64,000 nt of DNA from Pseudobutyrivibrio sp. (GCA_017557435.1 JAFYYR010000028.1:124001-188000), one strand, 5' to 3'. Positions 43,495 to 52,732 are shown, counted from the first letter of the stretch. The notes: generated from the letters alone by a model not told the origin. Numbers and translations: made by a program.

Positions 43495-44718
43495 CTATAC
43501 TATCTCATAGTAGGTATCTGGGCGGTTGGGTTCCAACTGTTCATTGGCCCACATAAGTGTAACCAAATCCTGAGAGTCAGAAAGATTGATAATGTTGTGA
43601 GTGTATCCAGGGAGCATGTGCACTGCCTGAATCTTCTCACCTGACACCTCATACTCAATAACTGGGAATGGATTGCCATCTACATCTAATCCTACACGGC
43701 GCTGCTGAATCAAGCCGTGGCCTGAAACAACGATGAAAAATTCCCACTTAGTATGGTGCCAATGCTGGCCCTTTGTAATGCCAGGCTTGGAAATATTAAC
43801 AGAGAACTGACCGTGGTCAGCTGTCTTTAAAAGCTCTGTAAACGAACCTCTATTATCCACATTCATTTTCAAATCAAAGCATGCCTTGTCCTTTGGCAAA
43901 TAGCTAAGATATGTGCTGTAAAGCTTTTTCGCAAATGAGCCATTTGGAATGGCTGGCATCTGCAGAGTCTTTGGCTGAGCAACAAAGCTATCAAGAAGCT
44001 CAACAATCTCTCCCAATGTAACATGGTGAGTAACTGGAACGAAGCAATACTTGCCTGCTGTGTCAGGAACAACCTGTCCCTCATCATCGAAATCACATCG
44101 ATGCTCATCACCTCTTAAGGCATCCACCATCTCATTTACCAAATCGTCTATATATACAAGCTCAAGCTCTGTAGTCGGATCATTGACTGTAATCTCTAAA
44201 TCATTGGCCTTGTTGTTGCAGAAAGTAGCAACTGCTGAGTTGTAATTAGGTCTGCACCATTTACCAAAAAGATTAGGGAAACGGTACACCAAAACCTTTG
44301 CCCCGGTCTCCTGCTCATATTTAAAGAAAAGCTCCTCACCTGCAAGCTTGCTCTGTCCGTACTCACTGCCTGCGTAGCGGCCAAGAAGTGTGGCCTGGAT
44401 AGAGGATGAAATCATAACAGGGCATGTATTACCATGCTTTTTAAGTGTATCTAAAAGTGTGCTGGCAAATCCAAAATTGCCTGCCATGAATTCACTATTG
44501 TCCTTTGGACGATTGACACCTGCAAGATTGAAAACAAAATCGCAGTCGCTGCAATAGCGGTCAAGCTCCTCTGGAGTTGAATCCATATCATATTCATAAA
44601 TAACAAGCTCATCAGTGTCGATGCCGTGGAAACGGTCTCTACCGTCAGCGGCGCACTTAAGAGTCTCAACTAAATTTTTCCCAACAAATCCGGCTGCACC
44701 GGTAATCAGAATCTTCAA
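43495..44718 (-). CDS. capF: Bifunctional reductase/cupin of the FucNAc pathway
   Basis: Second enzyme of UDP-L-FucNAc synthesis (CapF/FnlB), converting the CapE product by epimerisation and NADPH reduction. 407 residues. The SDR domain has GAAGFVG at 7-13 and SSSIQATL with YGQSK as catalytic triad. The C-terminal cupin has the metal-binding block KGQHWHHTKWEFF near 315. It is about 35 residues longer than S. aureus CapF. The start is TTG, preceded by AGGAGAG. It is the first gene of capF-capG-capE, with an extended -10 promoter just upstream. Confidence 0.92.
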   Translation of the reverse strand: MKILITGAAGFVGKNLVETLKCAADGRDRFHGIDTDELVIYEYDMDSTPEELDRYCSDCDFVFNLAGVNRPKDNSEFMAGNFGFASTLLDTLKKHGNTCPVMISSSIQATLLGRYAGSEYGQSKLAGEELFFKYEQETGAKVLVYRFPNLFGKWCRPNYNSAVATFCNNKANDLEITVNDPTTELELVYIDDLVNEMVDALRGDEHRCDFDDEGQVVPDTAGKYCFVPVTHHVTLGEIVELLDSFVAQPKTLQMPAIPNGSFAKKLYSTYLSYLPKDKACFDLKMNVDNRGSFTELLKTADHGQFSVNISKPGITKGQHWHHTKWEFFIVVSGHGLIQQRRVGLDVDGNPFPVIEYEVSGEKIQAVHMLPGYTHNIINLSDSQDLVTLMWANEQLEPNRPDTYYEIV

Positions 44719-44771
44719 TTTTTCTCTCCTGTCATAGCGCCAAATAAATATAGGCGCACATAATCTGTTTA

Positions 44772-44780
44772 ATTATAGCA
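44772..44780 (-). promoter_or_regulatory. Extended -10 promoter of capFGE
   Basis: On the minus strand TGCTATAAT fits an extended -10 box. It lies directly downstream of the terminator of the preceding gene, so it should start the capFGE transcript. Confidence 0.6.
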
Positions 44781-44783
44781 CAA

Positions 44784-44818
44784 TAAAAAAACAAGTACAC
44801 CCCCGGTATACTTGTTTT
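44784..44818 (-). terminator. Intrinsic terminator
   Basis: On the minus strand AAACAAGTA and TACTTGTTT pair, and a run of seven T residues follows. It lies 20 bases past the stop of the gene at 44839. Confidence 0.85.
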
Positions 44819-44838
44819 AATGTTACTATGTTTTAAAT

Positions 44839-45258
44839 CTATCCCAGATTCAGAGCATCCATAATACGCTGCAATAAAGTCTTGCTACGTCTTTTATAGG
44901 TAAACTTCATGGTGGAATACTTGGAAAGTGGATCTGCGTTGGCGTCCATCTTCTCACAGAAAATATTCATCCAAACCACATCCTCGTCCTTGCCCTGGAA
45001 ATCATCAAACGTCAGCTCTTGACTCTTCAGCCCGTCCGAACGCTTTTTAATATTGATAAGTCGCTGATAGGTCACATCCCACTCAGGAATCGCCTCTCTA
45101 GCCTCAGTTACTGCCTCTTTCATGCGCTTAATGTATTCGGTAACTCCATGCTCCTGCACATTAAATCGCTCGCAAAGTATCTCGTCGAATATTTTATACT
45201 CATCAAAGAAGCGCTCATTTGTTTTTCGTGTTTGTCCCCTAATACTTGAACCTGCCAT
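44839..45258 (-). CDS. Hypothetical cytoplasmic protein
   Basis: 139 residues, charged and mostly helical, with no membrane segment or signal peptide. It starts with a basic segment (GSSIRGQTRKTNERFFDEYK), has an acidic middle and ends with KFTYKRRSKTLLQRIMDAL. I do not recognise a family. It has its own terminator, separate from capFGE. The 160-base gap upstream (45259-45420) is AT-rich with two copies of ATTATATCGT and no gene. Confidence 0.6.
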   Translation of the reverse strand: MAGSSIRGQTRKTNERFFDEYKIFDEILCERFNVQEHGVTEYIKRMKEAVTEAREAIPEWDVTYQRLINIKKRSDGLKSQELTFDDFQGKDEDVVWMNIFCEKMDANADPLSKYSTMKFTYKRRSKTLLQRIMDALNLG

Positions 45259-45420
45259 AACTTTCCCCTCTCAGTTACATTCAGCTAAAAATGTGTCCAT
45301 AACTCCAATTCCAAACACTAATCATCTATTCAATTATCTCTATTAATTATATCGTAAAAAAATCTGTTATGGTGTATATCCATAATTATTTCATAGAATT
45401 ATATCGTCTATACGGTAATG

Positions 45421-46548
45421 CTACTCATCCTTGCCTGATAATCTAAGGACGCTGATGGCTCCACTTACAGCCAGGCCAATGAACCAGTAGAACTGGAAAA
45501 TAAATGCATCCGACTCTATGAAATAATAAACATTAAACAGCACAAAGGCTGAAATCAAAAGTGTCTTAGTAAAAATTCCCACCGCCTTGTTAAGAGCAAG
45601 CTGTATGGTGTCCTTAATTGTAAGGCCGAAGAAAATCAAAATCGGAATAAGAACCATGATTCCTGATTCACGGCCATAGTCAAGCCACATGTTGCCACTG
45701 GTATCAAGCTCTAATACAGTAAAATTAAAATTACCCCAGTGCTGAACAACCATCAAGTGAACAGCCTCTTTGAAAGCTTCGAAGCGAATATCTCCTACGT
45801 ATATACGAATTGCAATTAGTGCTATAACAACAAAAACACCCAGCAATACAAAATGCTTAATCTTATTCACTCTCTCATTTTTAGCTGCAAGCTTGTAAAA
45901 GGCAAATGCTAAAAATGCTACCACTATAGAAACAAGCGGAATAAATGAAAATAGGAATGTATTTTTGCTACTAAACTCACCATCTCTAAATGCCAAGAAG
46001 TAGTAGCCCATTCTGGCTATAATCTGATTCCCCTGAGTAAGGCGATAATTCATAATGCCATAAACGGTCATGCCGATTGAAACAGCAATAAGTGAAAGCA
46101 CCGCTCTCTCAGAAGATGTAAACACACCTGCTGTCTTCTCAGCTGTAGGGTTAGCCACCTCCGCCATAACAGAACCCTCTGGTGTGATTTTGGTGACAGT
46201 CTTAGTCTTTTTAGTAGGGCGCACTGCCACAACAAATTTTCCAAAAAGGTACATAAGTACTGGCATGGCAAGTGTAGTAGGTACCTTCCAAGCCTTACCA
46301 GTGTGCTGGTCAAGCATAGCCTTCACTACAAATCCCTCAAAGAGAAAAAGCATACCTAAATCAAATGGAATCCTAGTTAAATAAATGCTGCGGGCAATGA
46401 TAAAAATCCCTGCAATTATCATAACTCTCACATTTGTAAGAATGCCGTAGTATAGTCCATAGTGGACTAGCACCAGGCAAAGTATGAGAAACAATCCATT
46501 TTTTATATTCGTTTTTGATTTCAAGTAATTTTTAATATCTGTAATCAC
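45421..46548 (-). CDS. Polytopic membrane protein, candidate polysaccharide polymerase or ligase
   Basis: 375 residues with about 10 hydrophobic segments in three blocks. A cytoplasmic or outer loop (about 110-155) is rich in T, K and E. A large loop (about 260-290) contains HWGNFNFTVLELDTSGNMWLDYG before a G-x-x-x-L helix. A large loop between late helices is the hallmark of Wzy polymerases and O-antigen ligases, but no firm motif is visible. Context among polysaccharide genes supports such a role; function is unproven. Confidence 0.5.
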   Translation of the reverse strand: MITDIKNYLKSKTNIKNGLFLILCLVLVHYGLYYGILTNVRVMIIAGIFIIARSIYLTRIPFDLGMLFLFEGFVVKAMLDQHTGKAWKVPTTLAMPVLMYLFGKFVVAVRPTKKTKTVTKITPEGSVMAEVANPTAEKTAGVFTSSERAVLSLIAVSIGMTVYGIMNYRLTQGNQIIARMGYYFLAFRDGEFSSKNTFLFSFIPLVSIVVAFLAFAFYKLAAKNERVNKIKHFVLLGVFVVIALIAIRIYVGDIRFEAFKEAVHLMVVQHWGNFNFTVLELDTSGNMWLDYGRESGIMVLIPILIFFGLTIKDTIQLALNKAVGIFTKTLLISAFVLFNVYYFIESDAFIFQFYWFIGLAVSGAISVLRLSGKDE

Positions 46549-46601
46549 TACATATTCTCCAAAAATTAATATATCCCATTATAAAACACTGATGGCCTAT
46601 G

Positions 46602-48275
46602 TCAAAGTGATTGGATATATGTATCCATACAAGCAAGGCGAGCTAACACGTAGTTTTCAAAATCCAAAAGTCCCACAGTCGGGTCGTGATAGTTGCCATC
46701 TGGCCAGCGATTCATAGTACGAGTAAATGCCCCTGAGCCGTAAATATCAGATTCATAATCTGAAATCATGGCACTAATATTTTCATCGGACCAAAGCCCT
46801 GACCTAAGCTGTAAATAACGGTCTCTCACCTGAGATGTTATCTCAGGGTCTCCTGATTGCATGAGGAAGTAGACGGTAGACCACTCCATAGGAAGGTCAT
46901 AGTCCGGTGCATTAAAATATGAAGAAATACCGTGGCTTCCCTCTCCATCCACATACCTATTTCCAAATGTCTGATCCATATCCCATGGGGCAAAAAGTAG
47001 CTTATAGCCATCTATGCCAGCGTCGGAATTTTTGGTAGCAGTGTAGAGATTTTTCACTCCCGTGCCGTAAACATTGTCCACCGCCTGAGTCAGCTTGTAA
47101 AAAAGCCACAGGTCAATGGAATTATCCATATCGGAAGTAGCCCTGATTTTATCAGGCTCTCCTGAGTATGCCATCTCAAAGTAGAGGTTATGGAGCTGCA
47201 CAAATGAACCAGCATCTCCCTCCTGAACCGAATAGCCTGGCAAAATGTAGATACCGCCTGAGCCATCCTCGTACTCGCTGTACTCTAGGTCAATTGAATA
47301 CTCAGAGCCTGCCCAATCCTTTTTCTTGAAAAGAGTCTCATCGTCCTTTAACTTAAATTCCTTGTCATCGATTGGGTATGTAAGAGCATACAGTCCGTGA
47401 TATCTGCCATTTATAAATAGCTCCAAAAATCTATATTCATTGGAAACAGGGGCATTCCATTCGTTGTCCCCTGCGGCCATATCATGCCACAAATTCATGC
47501 AAAATACTGTTCTGATTTTCTCATAATCAGAGTAGGCTGCAAATAAAATCCAGTCATCATCTTCTCGCAGTCCCAACAAATCTGCCTTGGATTTAGAATT
47601 CATTTTCCCAGAATCCTCAAGTAGTGACATGCGATAGCTTTTCTGTGGGGCATCGATTGTGGTGCCTCCACGCATGTGGATTTTGGCTGACTTGTGAATA
47701 CTGCGGCTAGGTCCATCAAAATCATCACTGTTGTCATATAAATCCATGAAAACAGGTGCGTAATCATAGATGGCATAGGTCTCATCCAGGCCCAGCTCAT
47801 CAATAGTCTCAGCGGAAATAGAAATATTCATCACTGGAAGTGTGGTAAATACCAAATCAGAAACACTGACAGAATCAGCTGTGTACAACACCAGCTTCAT
47901 AGTCTCCCCAGGGTAGATAGCCACCCTAGGACTTTTGGCCAAAAGCATATCTCTAGTAGATGCGCCTGCATCTGCCAAAGTGATAAATGGAGTATAGCCA
48001 TCCTCACCAGTAACGGAGTAATAAAAAGTGTTGTCTACAAAGTCGTAAATTAGCTTTTCATCATTAAAATAAATATCAGTCACAAGAGGTGTGTCACTTG
48101 TGACTCTCTCACTGTAGGCTGTAAAATCCCTGTCGCTAAGCTGAATCTTGTCCCAATAAAAACCACCGTGAAGTCTGTTATCGATAAAAAGAACAGCCAC
48201 AAGCCCAAGACATGCAATCACAAGCAGCAATATTGATTTTATTATCTTTGAATTTTTATAAATCGATTGTTCCAT
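46602..48275 (-). CDS. CotH-family protein, membrane-anchored
   Basis: 557 residues: one N-terminal signal anchor (about 14-34), an outer domain of about 150 residues, and a CotH kinase-like domain from about 190. CotH blocks include RGGTTIDAPQKSYRMSL, WILFAAYSDYEKIRTVF, FINGRYHGLYALT and APWDMDQTFGN. CotH of Bacillus spore coat is a secreted atypical kinase. The start follows a weak AGG site, 11 bases after the upstream paralog's stop. Both paralogs face the divergent VTC-DUF4956 pair, a recurrent neighbourhood. Substrate unknown. Confidence 0.85.
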   Translation of the reverse strand: MEQSIYKNSKIIKSILLLVIACLGLVAVLFIDNRLHGGFYWDKIQLSDRDFTAYSERVTSDTPLVTDIYFNDEKLIYDFVDNTFYYSVTGEDGYTPFITLADAGASTRDMLLAKSPRVAIYPGETMKLVLYTADSVSVSDLVFTTLPVMNISISAETIDELGLDETYAIYDYAPVFMDLYDNSDDFDGPSRSIHKSAKIHMRGGTTIDAPQKSYRMSLLEDSGKMNSKSKADLLGLREDDDWILFAAYSDYEKIRTVFCMNLWHDMAAGDNEWNAPVSNEYRFLELFINGRYHGLYALTYPIDDKEFKLKDDETLFKKKDWAGSEYSIDLEYSEYEDGSGGIYILPGYSVQEGDAGSFVQLHNLYFEMAYSGEPDKIRATSDMDNSIDLWLFYKLTQAVDNVYGTGVKNLYTATKNSDAGIDGYKLLFAPWDMDQTFGNRYVDGEGSHGISSYFNAPDYDLPMEWSTVYFLMQSGDPEITSQVRDRYLQLRSGLWSDENISAMISDYESDIYGSGAFTRTMNRWPDGNYHDPTVGLLDFENYVLARLACMDTYIQSL

Positions 48276-48286
48276 AAAATACCTAA

Positions 48287-49930
48287 TTAAAGTGCCTCAA
48301 TATATGCGTCCATGCATGCAAGTCGTGCCAGCACATAAGATTTAAATTCTGATAGCCCAACACTTGGGTCATTGTAAGAGCCCGACATGTATTTGGCCTG
48401 TGTGCGGGCAAATGCTCCCGAGCCATAAATGTCAGCCTCGTACTCATCAAGCATTGCCATAACATTCTCATCTGACCATGCGTCTGCCCTAAGCTCATGG
48501 TAGCGAGCCTTAATCTCCTCATTGATAGTGGCATCACCGATTGCCATAAGGCGATAGACTGTGCCCCACTCTAGCGGCAAATCGTAATCAGGTCTACTGT
48601 ACTGACCCTCGGCTGCCTCTGACACATATCTCCAGGTCTGGTCCATGTCCCATGGTGTGAAAAGGAGCTCGTGGCCCTCAATTCCCTGACCTGAATTTTT
48701 AACGGTCACGTACATATTTTTAACATTGCCACCGTATACATTATCAACCGCCTGAGTCAACTTATACAGAAGCCACAGGTCGATGGAATTATCCATATCG
48801 GAGGTCATCCTGACAACATTTGGGTCAGGAGAATAATTCATATTTATATAAAGCTGAAGCAAAGTGTTGTAGTCTGCTGCATCTCCATATTTTATAGAAT
48901 AGCCAGGTAGCACATTGGCTCCGCCGGAACCGTCCGGATACCCCTCGTATGTAAGGTCCAGGTCATACTCACTCATGGTCCAGTCCTTTTTCTTGAAGGT
49001 ACTCTCACCCTCGCCAGTGCCTAGCTCCTTGGCATCGATTCTGTAGCAGAGGGCATACAGTCCATGATAGTGTCCATTGAAAAACAGCTCGATATATTTG
49101 TACTGGGTAGAGTTGTTTACTCGCCACTCATTGTGGTCAGTGCAAGACTCGTACCACAGATTCATGGAGAAAACATTTCTCACCTTTTCGTAATCACGAT
49201 ATGATGCAGATAAAACCCAGTCGTCATCCTTGCGAAGTCCTAAGAGATTTTCTTTTCTATTTTCTCCCTCGAAATCATTTTTATCTGCTAAGAGACTAAA
49301 ACGATAACCCTTCAGAGGGTAGCCTGCAGTAGACTGGCCGTGACGTCTGATTTTCGCATCTGAAATAGTAGCACGGCTCACATCATCAAAATCTGCTCGA
49401 TTGTCAAAAACATAAACTGTGCTTCCTGTATAGGAAATTATGTCAAATGTATCATCAAGCCCCTGCTCTGCCACAGTGGCCTCATCTATTCCCACATTCA
49501 TCACTGGAAGTGTGGTGCATACAAGATTTGAAATGCTAAAACTTTCCTTATTATAAATAATAAGTTCTATTGGCTGATTAGCTGCAACAAGCTCTGGAGA
49601 AATCTCCGGCCCATGAAGCGCCACATTTATCCCTTCATCACTTAGGGCCTCTGGACAGAAGGCTGTATCAGAATTCTCCACTAGAGAATAATAAAAACTG
49701 TTAGTGTCGCTGTCGTAAATGAGATTCTGTCCATCAAAGGAAACATTGATAGTCAGAGGCTGCTCACTTGGCTGACGGCTAGATACAATACTCTGGTACT
49801 GCCCATCATCTATGTATAACTCATTAGAATGAATCACTGCAATATCGCTTTTGTGGGTGATTAAAACCACGGCAGCAATTATCAGTGAAATCCCAATAAT
49901 TAATATTGAGGTTAATTTTTTCTTAGTCAT
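48287..49930 (-). CDS. CotH-family protein, paralog
   Basis: 547 residues, same layout as the downstream gene: signal anchor (about 7-25), outer domain, CotH domain with RRHGQSTAGYPLKGYRFSL, FFNGHYHGLYALC and TPWDMDQTW. Long stretches match the neighbour (for example SIDLWLxYKLTQAVDNVYG), so the pair arose by tandem duplication. The start lies 89 bases from the divergent VTC gene, and the shared gap probably holds both promoters. Two diverged copies may act on different surface substrates or form a dimer. Confidence 0.85.
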   Translation of the reverse strand: MTKKKLTSILIIGISLIIAAVVLITHKSDIAVIHSNELYIDDGQYQSIVSSRQPSEQPLTINVSFDGQNLIYDSDTNSFYYSLVENSDTAFCPEALSDEGINVALHGPEISPELVAANQPIELIIYNKESFSISNLVCTTLPVMNVGIDEATVAEQGLDDTFDIISYTGSTVYVFDNRADFDDVSRATISDAKIRRHGQSTAGYPLKGYRFSLLADKNDFEGENRKENLLGLRKDDDWVLSASYRDYEKVRNVFSMNLWYESCTDHNEWRVNNSTQYKYIELFFNGHYHGLYALCYRIDAKELGTGEGESTFKKKDWTMSEYDLDLTYEGYPDGSGGANVLPGYSIKYGDAADYNTLLQLYINMNYSPDPNVVRMTSDMDNSIDLWLLYKLTQAVDNVYGGNVKNMYVTVKNSGQGIEGHELLFTPWDMDQTWRYVSEAAEGQYSRPDYDLPLEWGTVYRLMAIGDATINEEIKARYHELRADAWSDENVMAMLDEYEADIYGSGAFARTQAKYMSGSYNDPSVGLSEFKSYVLARLACMDAYIEAL

Positions 49931-50019
49931 TTATTTAAATAGATTGCCTTTCAAAATACTTATGTATTATTATAGCAATATCGAGTTTTGAAACAATAAT
50001 AATTAGTGAGGATATAAAA

Positions 50020-50691
50020 TTGGAATATCGCCATGAATTGAAATTTCTGGTGTCCGATTTGACTATCGAAAAGCTGAGATACAGGTTGGCGCCATTTATG
50101 GACAATGACGAGCATCAACAAGGTGAATTTTACACCATCAGAAGCCTGTACTTCGACGATTATTTCGATAGTTGCTTGAACGAAAATCTAGCGGGCACCG
50201 ATGATCGATTTAAATATAGAATCCGTTATTACAGTGGCAATTTAGACTACATTAATCTTGAGAAAAAATACAAAAAGCGCGGCATGACTAAAAAAGAGGC
50301 TGAGGCCCTTGAGATTAATCAGGTTAAAAGCTATATAACCGGTGACTCAGACGTGACAAAGGGACGTCTTACCACAGAGCTTTTTGCAGCCAGTATGAAA
50401 TCCGGGATGCAGCCAAAATGCATAGTCGAATATGACAGATGTGCATTTGTAGAGCCAGTTGGCAATGTGCGAATCACATTTGACATGAACTTGCGAGGCA
50501 GCACTGAGGTGGAGAGATTCCTGGAATCTGACGTGGAATTTGCCCTTCCAGTTATGGAGCCTGGCATGCACATCTTAGAGGTTAAATACGACGAGTTTTT
50601 ACCACGTCATATTTTACAGCTAGTTGATATTAACAGTTTACAGAGACAATCATTTTCAAAATACGCAATAGTAAGAGAGGTATTATCATGA
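50020..50691 (+). CDS. VTC-domain protein (polyphosphate polymerase-like)
   Basis: 223-residue triphosphate-tunnel enzyme of the VTC family, whose yeast member Vtc4 makes polyphosphate from ATP. It has the basic tunnel start MEYRHELKFLV, SLYFDD, FKYRIRYY, LEKKYKKRGM (basic residues) and a late ILEVKYDEFLP with the metal-binding glutamate. The start is TTG, eight bases after GAGG. It overlaps the DUF4956 gene by four bases (ATGA), so the two are coupled. As the membrane partner is missing from this short bacterial form, DUF4956 probably supplies it. Confidence 0.9.
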   Translation: MEYRHELKFLVSDLTIEKLRYRLAPFMDNDEHQQGEFYTIRSLYFDDYFDSCLNENLAGTDDRFKYRIRYYSGNLDYINLEKKYKKRGMTKKEAEALEINQVKSYITGDSDVTKGRLTTELFAASMKSGMQPKCIVEYDRCAFVEPVGNVRITFDMNLRGSTEVERFLESDVEFALPVMEPGMHILEVKYDEFLPRHILQLVDINSLQRQSFSKYAIVREVLS

Positions 50692-51362
50692 GTTTTTCAG
50701 ATATTATTAAGAAATCAGTTCTTGAAAGTTTTTCTTCTGCTGATATGTCAGCAAAATATGTTTCAGTTGTTTTAATCGAGACATTCCTAATTGCACTTTA
50801 CATTTTCATGGTGTATCGCTTCATCACAAGAAGCAGCTTCTACAATAAGAACTACGCCATCTCAATGGCAATCATTTCAGAGATCACAGCAGGAATCATC
50901 CTTGCAATGCAGTCAAATCTTGTTATTTCACTTGGTATGGTCGGTGCTCTTTCAATCGTAAGATTTAGAACTGCCATCAAAGAGCCAATGGATTTGCTAT
51001 TCCTATTTTGGTCAATAGGCACTGGTATCATATGCGGCGCAGGCCTCTTCTCACTTGGCGTTTTAATTGCAGTATTTGTCACAATCGGAATCGTGCTTTT
51101 AAACCTTGTTCCAGCTTTCTCAGCACCACAGCTTTTGATTTTAAAGATAAATGATTCTGCTGCAGAAAAGCAGGCATTGGATGTTGTTAAGAAAAATGCA
51201 TCTAGCTTCAAGGTAGACTCAAAGTCAGCTACAAGCTCAGCTGTAACCCTCATCATAGAGGTTAAGACAAAGTCTGGCAGCGACATGGTTAATGAACTTG
51301 TAAGCCTTGGCAATGTAATATCTGCAACTCTCATGGAACATGAGGGCGAGGTTAAGAACTAG
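50688..51362 (+). CDS. DUF4956 membrane protein
   Basis: 224 residues. Four to five membrane helices (about 24-145) include the well-kept segment MVGALSIVRFRTAIKEPMDLLFLFWSIGTG. A cytoplasmic C-terminal domain of about 75 residues (LKINDSAAEKQALDVVKK...) follows. DUF4956 genes are often next to VTC genes, as here by ATGA overlap, suggesting that a polyphosphate-type chain made by VTC is handled by this membrane protein. Direct activity is unknown. Downstream lies a gene-free stretch with repeated ACACGTA motifs. Confidence 0.85.
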   Translation: MSFSDIIKKSVLESFSSADMSAKYVSVVLIETFLIALYIFMVYRFITRSSFYNKNYAISMAIISEITAGIILAMQSNLVISLGMVGALSIVRFRTAIKEPMDLLFLFWSIGTGIICGAGLFSLGVLIAVFVTIGIVLLNLVPAFSAPQLLILKINDSAAEKQALDVVKKNASSFKVDSKSATSSAVTLIIEVKTKSGSDMVNELVSLGNVISATLMEHEGEVKN

Positions 51363-51455
51363 CCTAGTCACATAGTCCTAGCCAATTATCAATAATTTGG
51401 TTCCAGAATTTGATTCGCGATTTTTCTCCATGTAAAGTCGTCTTGATTACATCAC

Positions 51456-51708
51456 TTACGTGTACTACTTGTTATTTGATTCTTTTTACACGTAGTTTTT
51501 ACTGATGCATCTGGTGCCTACTACGTGTGTAATCTATCTTTTTAGCTCTTTACACGTAGTTTTTACTGCAAAATTGGTTCATGGTTGCATCTTACTTGCT
51601 TACACCTACGTGTAAGCAGTAGATTTTTAACTGTGTCTCACGTAATGTGCTGAAATTCATCGCAAAATAATACGTGCAATATTTCAAAAAAAGCCCTGTG
51701 CACACGTA
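51456..51708. repeat. Cluster of TTACACGTA-like motifs
   Basis: This part of the 374-base gap after the DUF4956 gene holds at least five strong copies in both orientations: TTACGTGTA (51456), TTACACGTAG (51486), CTACGTGTGTAA (51521), TTACACGTAG (51550) and the inverted pair TTACAC-CTAC-GTGTAA (51600-51615). Weaker CACGTA sites follow near 51639, 51671 and 51703. Two copies share 20 identical bases. No coding region is seen. Confidence 0.6.
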
Positions 51709-51717
51709 GCACAGGGC
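51686..51717 (-). terminator. Intrinsic terminator at the left end of the lipoprotein array
   Basis: On the minus strand GCCCTGTGC and GCACAGGGC pair and are followed by seven T residues. One ACACGTA motif lies in its loop. Confidence 0.88.
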
Positions 51718-51736
51718 ATTTCTATATTACTCATTA

Positions 51737-51871
51737 CTACCATTTCTCGGCATCACCAAAATACACAACATCAGCATTCTCTCCGTTAAATGTTTTAGTA
51801 TTAAACATGGCGATGGTACCGCTAAACTCAGAGCCTCCTCCTATTGCGTTTCCATCTTTATCCAAAACCAT
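51737..51871 (-). pseudogene. C-terminal remnant of a lipoprotein paralog
   Basis: An open stretch of 44 codons starting MVLDKDGNAIGGG and ending NADVVYFGDAEKW matches the C-terminus of the lipoproteins at 51901-52701 and 54726-55556 (VLDKDGNI, GGENADVAYF). The rest of the gene is missing; its 5' side joins a 70-base repeat shared with 52733-52802. It is a broken fourth copy left by recombination. Confidence 0.75.
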
Positions 51872-51874
51872 GCC

Positions 51875-51944
51875 AGTGGTCTGTATCCATCTATTAATTA
51901 TCAGCGGTTGTATATATTTTTAAAGAAAACTGTATCTGCATTTT
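51875..51944. repeat. 70-base direct repeat, left copy
   Basis: Identical to 52733-52802 except at two positions. It spans the end of the lipoprotein gene at 51901 and the bases after it. The pair marks an unequal recombination or tandem-duplication junction. Confidence 0.9.
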
Positions 51945-52701
51945 CTCCATCATAGCTCTTCGCCCACAATTGAACGCTTTTCCCCCAGTTTTCCTCCTCA
52001 TCACCGCCAATTATTTTACCGTCTTTATCTAAAACATATCCATAACCATGCGGACAAACATCCGGATTGAAATCATAATCTGAAGAATATTCAACCTCTA
52101 TGCAATAATATCCACTATCTTGTTTCAACTCAGTACTTATTTCATATGGTACATATTCTTTATCTGATGGCTCTACAGTAAAATTATTCCATCTAATATT
52201 TCCTGATGGCTCATCGTTTTCACAATCATATTTTACGGCAATTGTATTATTAGGTCCTAATTCGATATCCGATTCCAATATATCCACAGCCACTTCGCCA
52301 GCTGCATCTTCTGCAAATCCTTCGCAAGAAAATTTTACAGGTGCATCTGTAACATTTGTATAAGCCACAACTAAAATGTTATTAAGGCTATCCTGTTTAT
52401 CATAAAACTTGGTTTCAGAAATAACTATTCCATTATTATCTGGTGCAGAGTAAACTACATCCCAATTTACTTTTTTATAATTGGTATTTAAGGCATCTAG
52501 TTTCGATTTAGTCTCATCAGATAGAGGATTTTCTGCTGCAGTTTTTTCTCCAAATGCTGCGGCCTCCTCGGAATCCCCTTCCTGCTTAACCTCTCCTATC
52601 TCCACTGAGCTATCATTTGCTCCGTCAGTCTTTGAATTACCGCAACCTACTAAGATTGTTGCTGCTATCGCAAGGCACAAATACTTCTTTTTGCTACTCA
52701 T
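51901..52701 (-). CDS. Lipoprotein of the local tandem family
   Basis: 266 residues. Signal peptide with lipobox ATILVGC, lipidated cysteine near residue 20. An acidic linker (about 22-60) leads to a beta-rich domain. The N-terminal part has KLDALNTNYKKVNWDVVYS, the middle has LESDIELGPNNTIAVKYD and EPSGNIRWNNFTVEP, and the C-terminus has GYGYVLDKDGKIIGG. These blocks recur in the proteins at 54726 and 55863, so the three are paralogs. AAAGGAG before the ATG. Function unknown; probably a surface lipoprotein of an accessory element. Confidence 0.85.
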   Translation of the reverse strand: MSSKKKYLCLAIAATILVGCGNSKTDGANDSSVEIGEVKQEGDSEEAAAFGEKTAAENPLSDETKSKLDALNTNYKKVNWDVVYSAPDNNGIVISETKFYDKQDSLNNILVVAYTNVTDAPVKFSCEGFAEDAAGEVAVDILESDIELGPNNTIAVKYDCENDEPSGNIRWNNFTVEPSDKEYVPYEISTELKQDSGYYCIEVEYSSDYDFNPDVCPHGYGYVLDKDGKIIGGDEEENWGKSVQLWAKSYDGENADTVFFKNIYNR

Positions 52702-52732
52702 TATTTCGCTCCTTTATAAATAATTATTTAAT

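Noticed and set aside
50852..51334. 160-codon minus-strand open frame
   Set aside because: Antisense to the DUF4956 gene, whose membrane segments and overlap with VTC are convincing.
51456..51708. CRISPR array
   Set aside because: Motifs are short, in both orientations and at uneven distances, without regular spacers.
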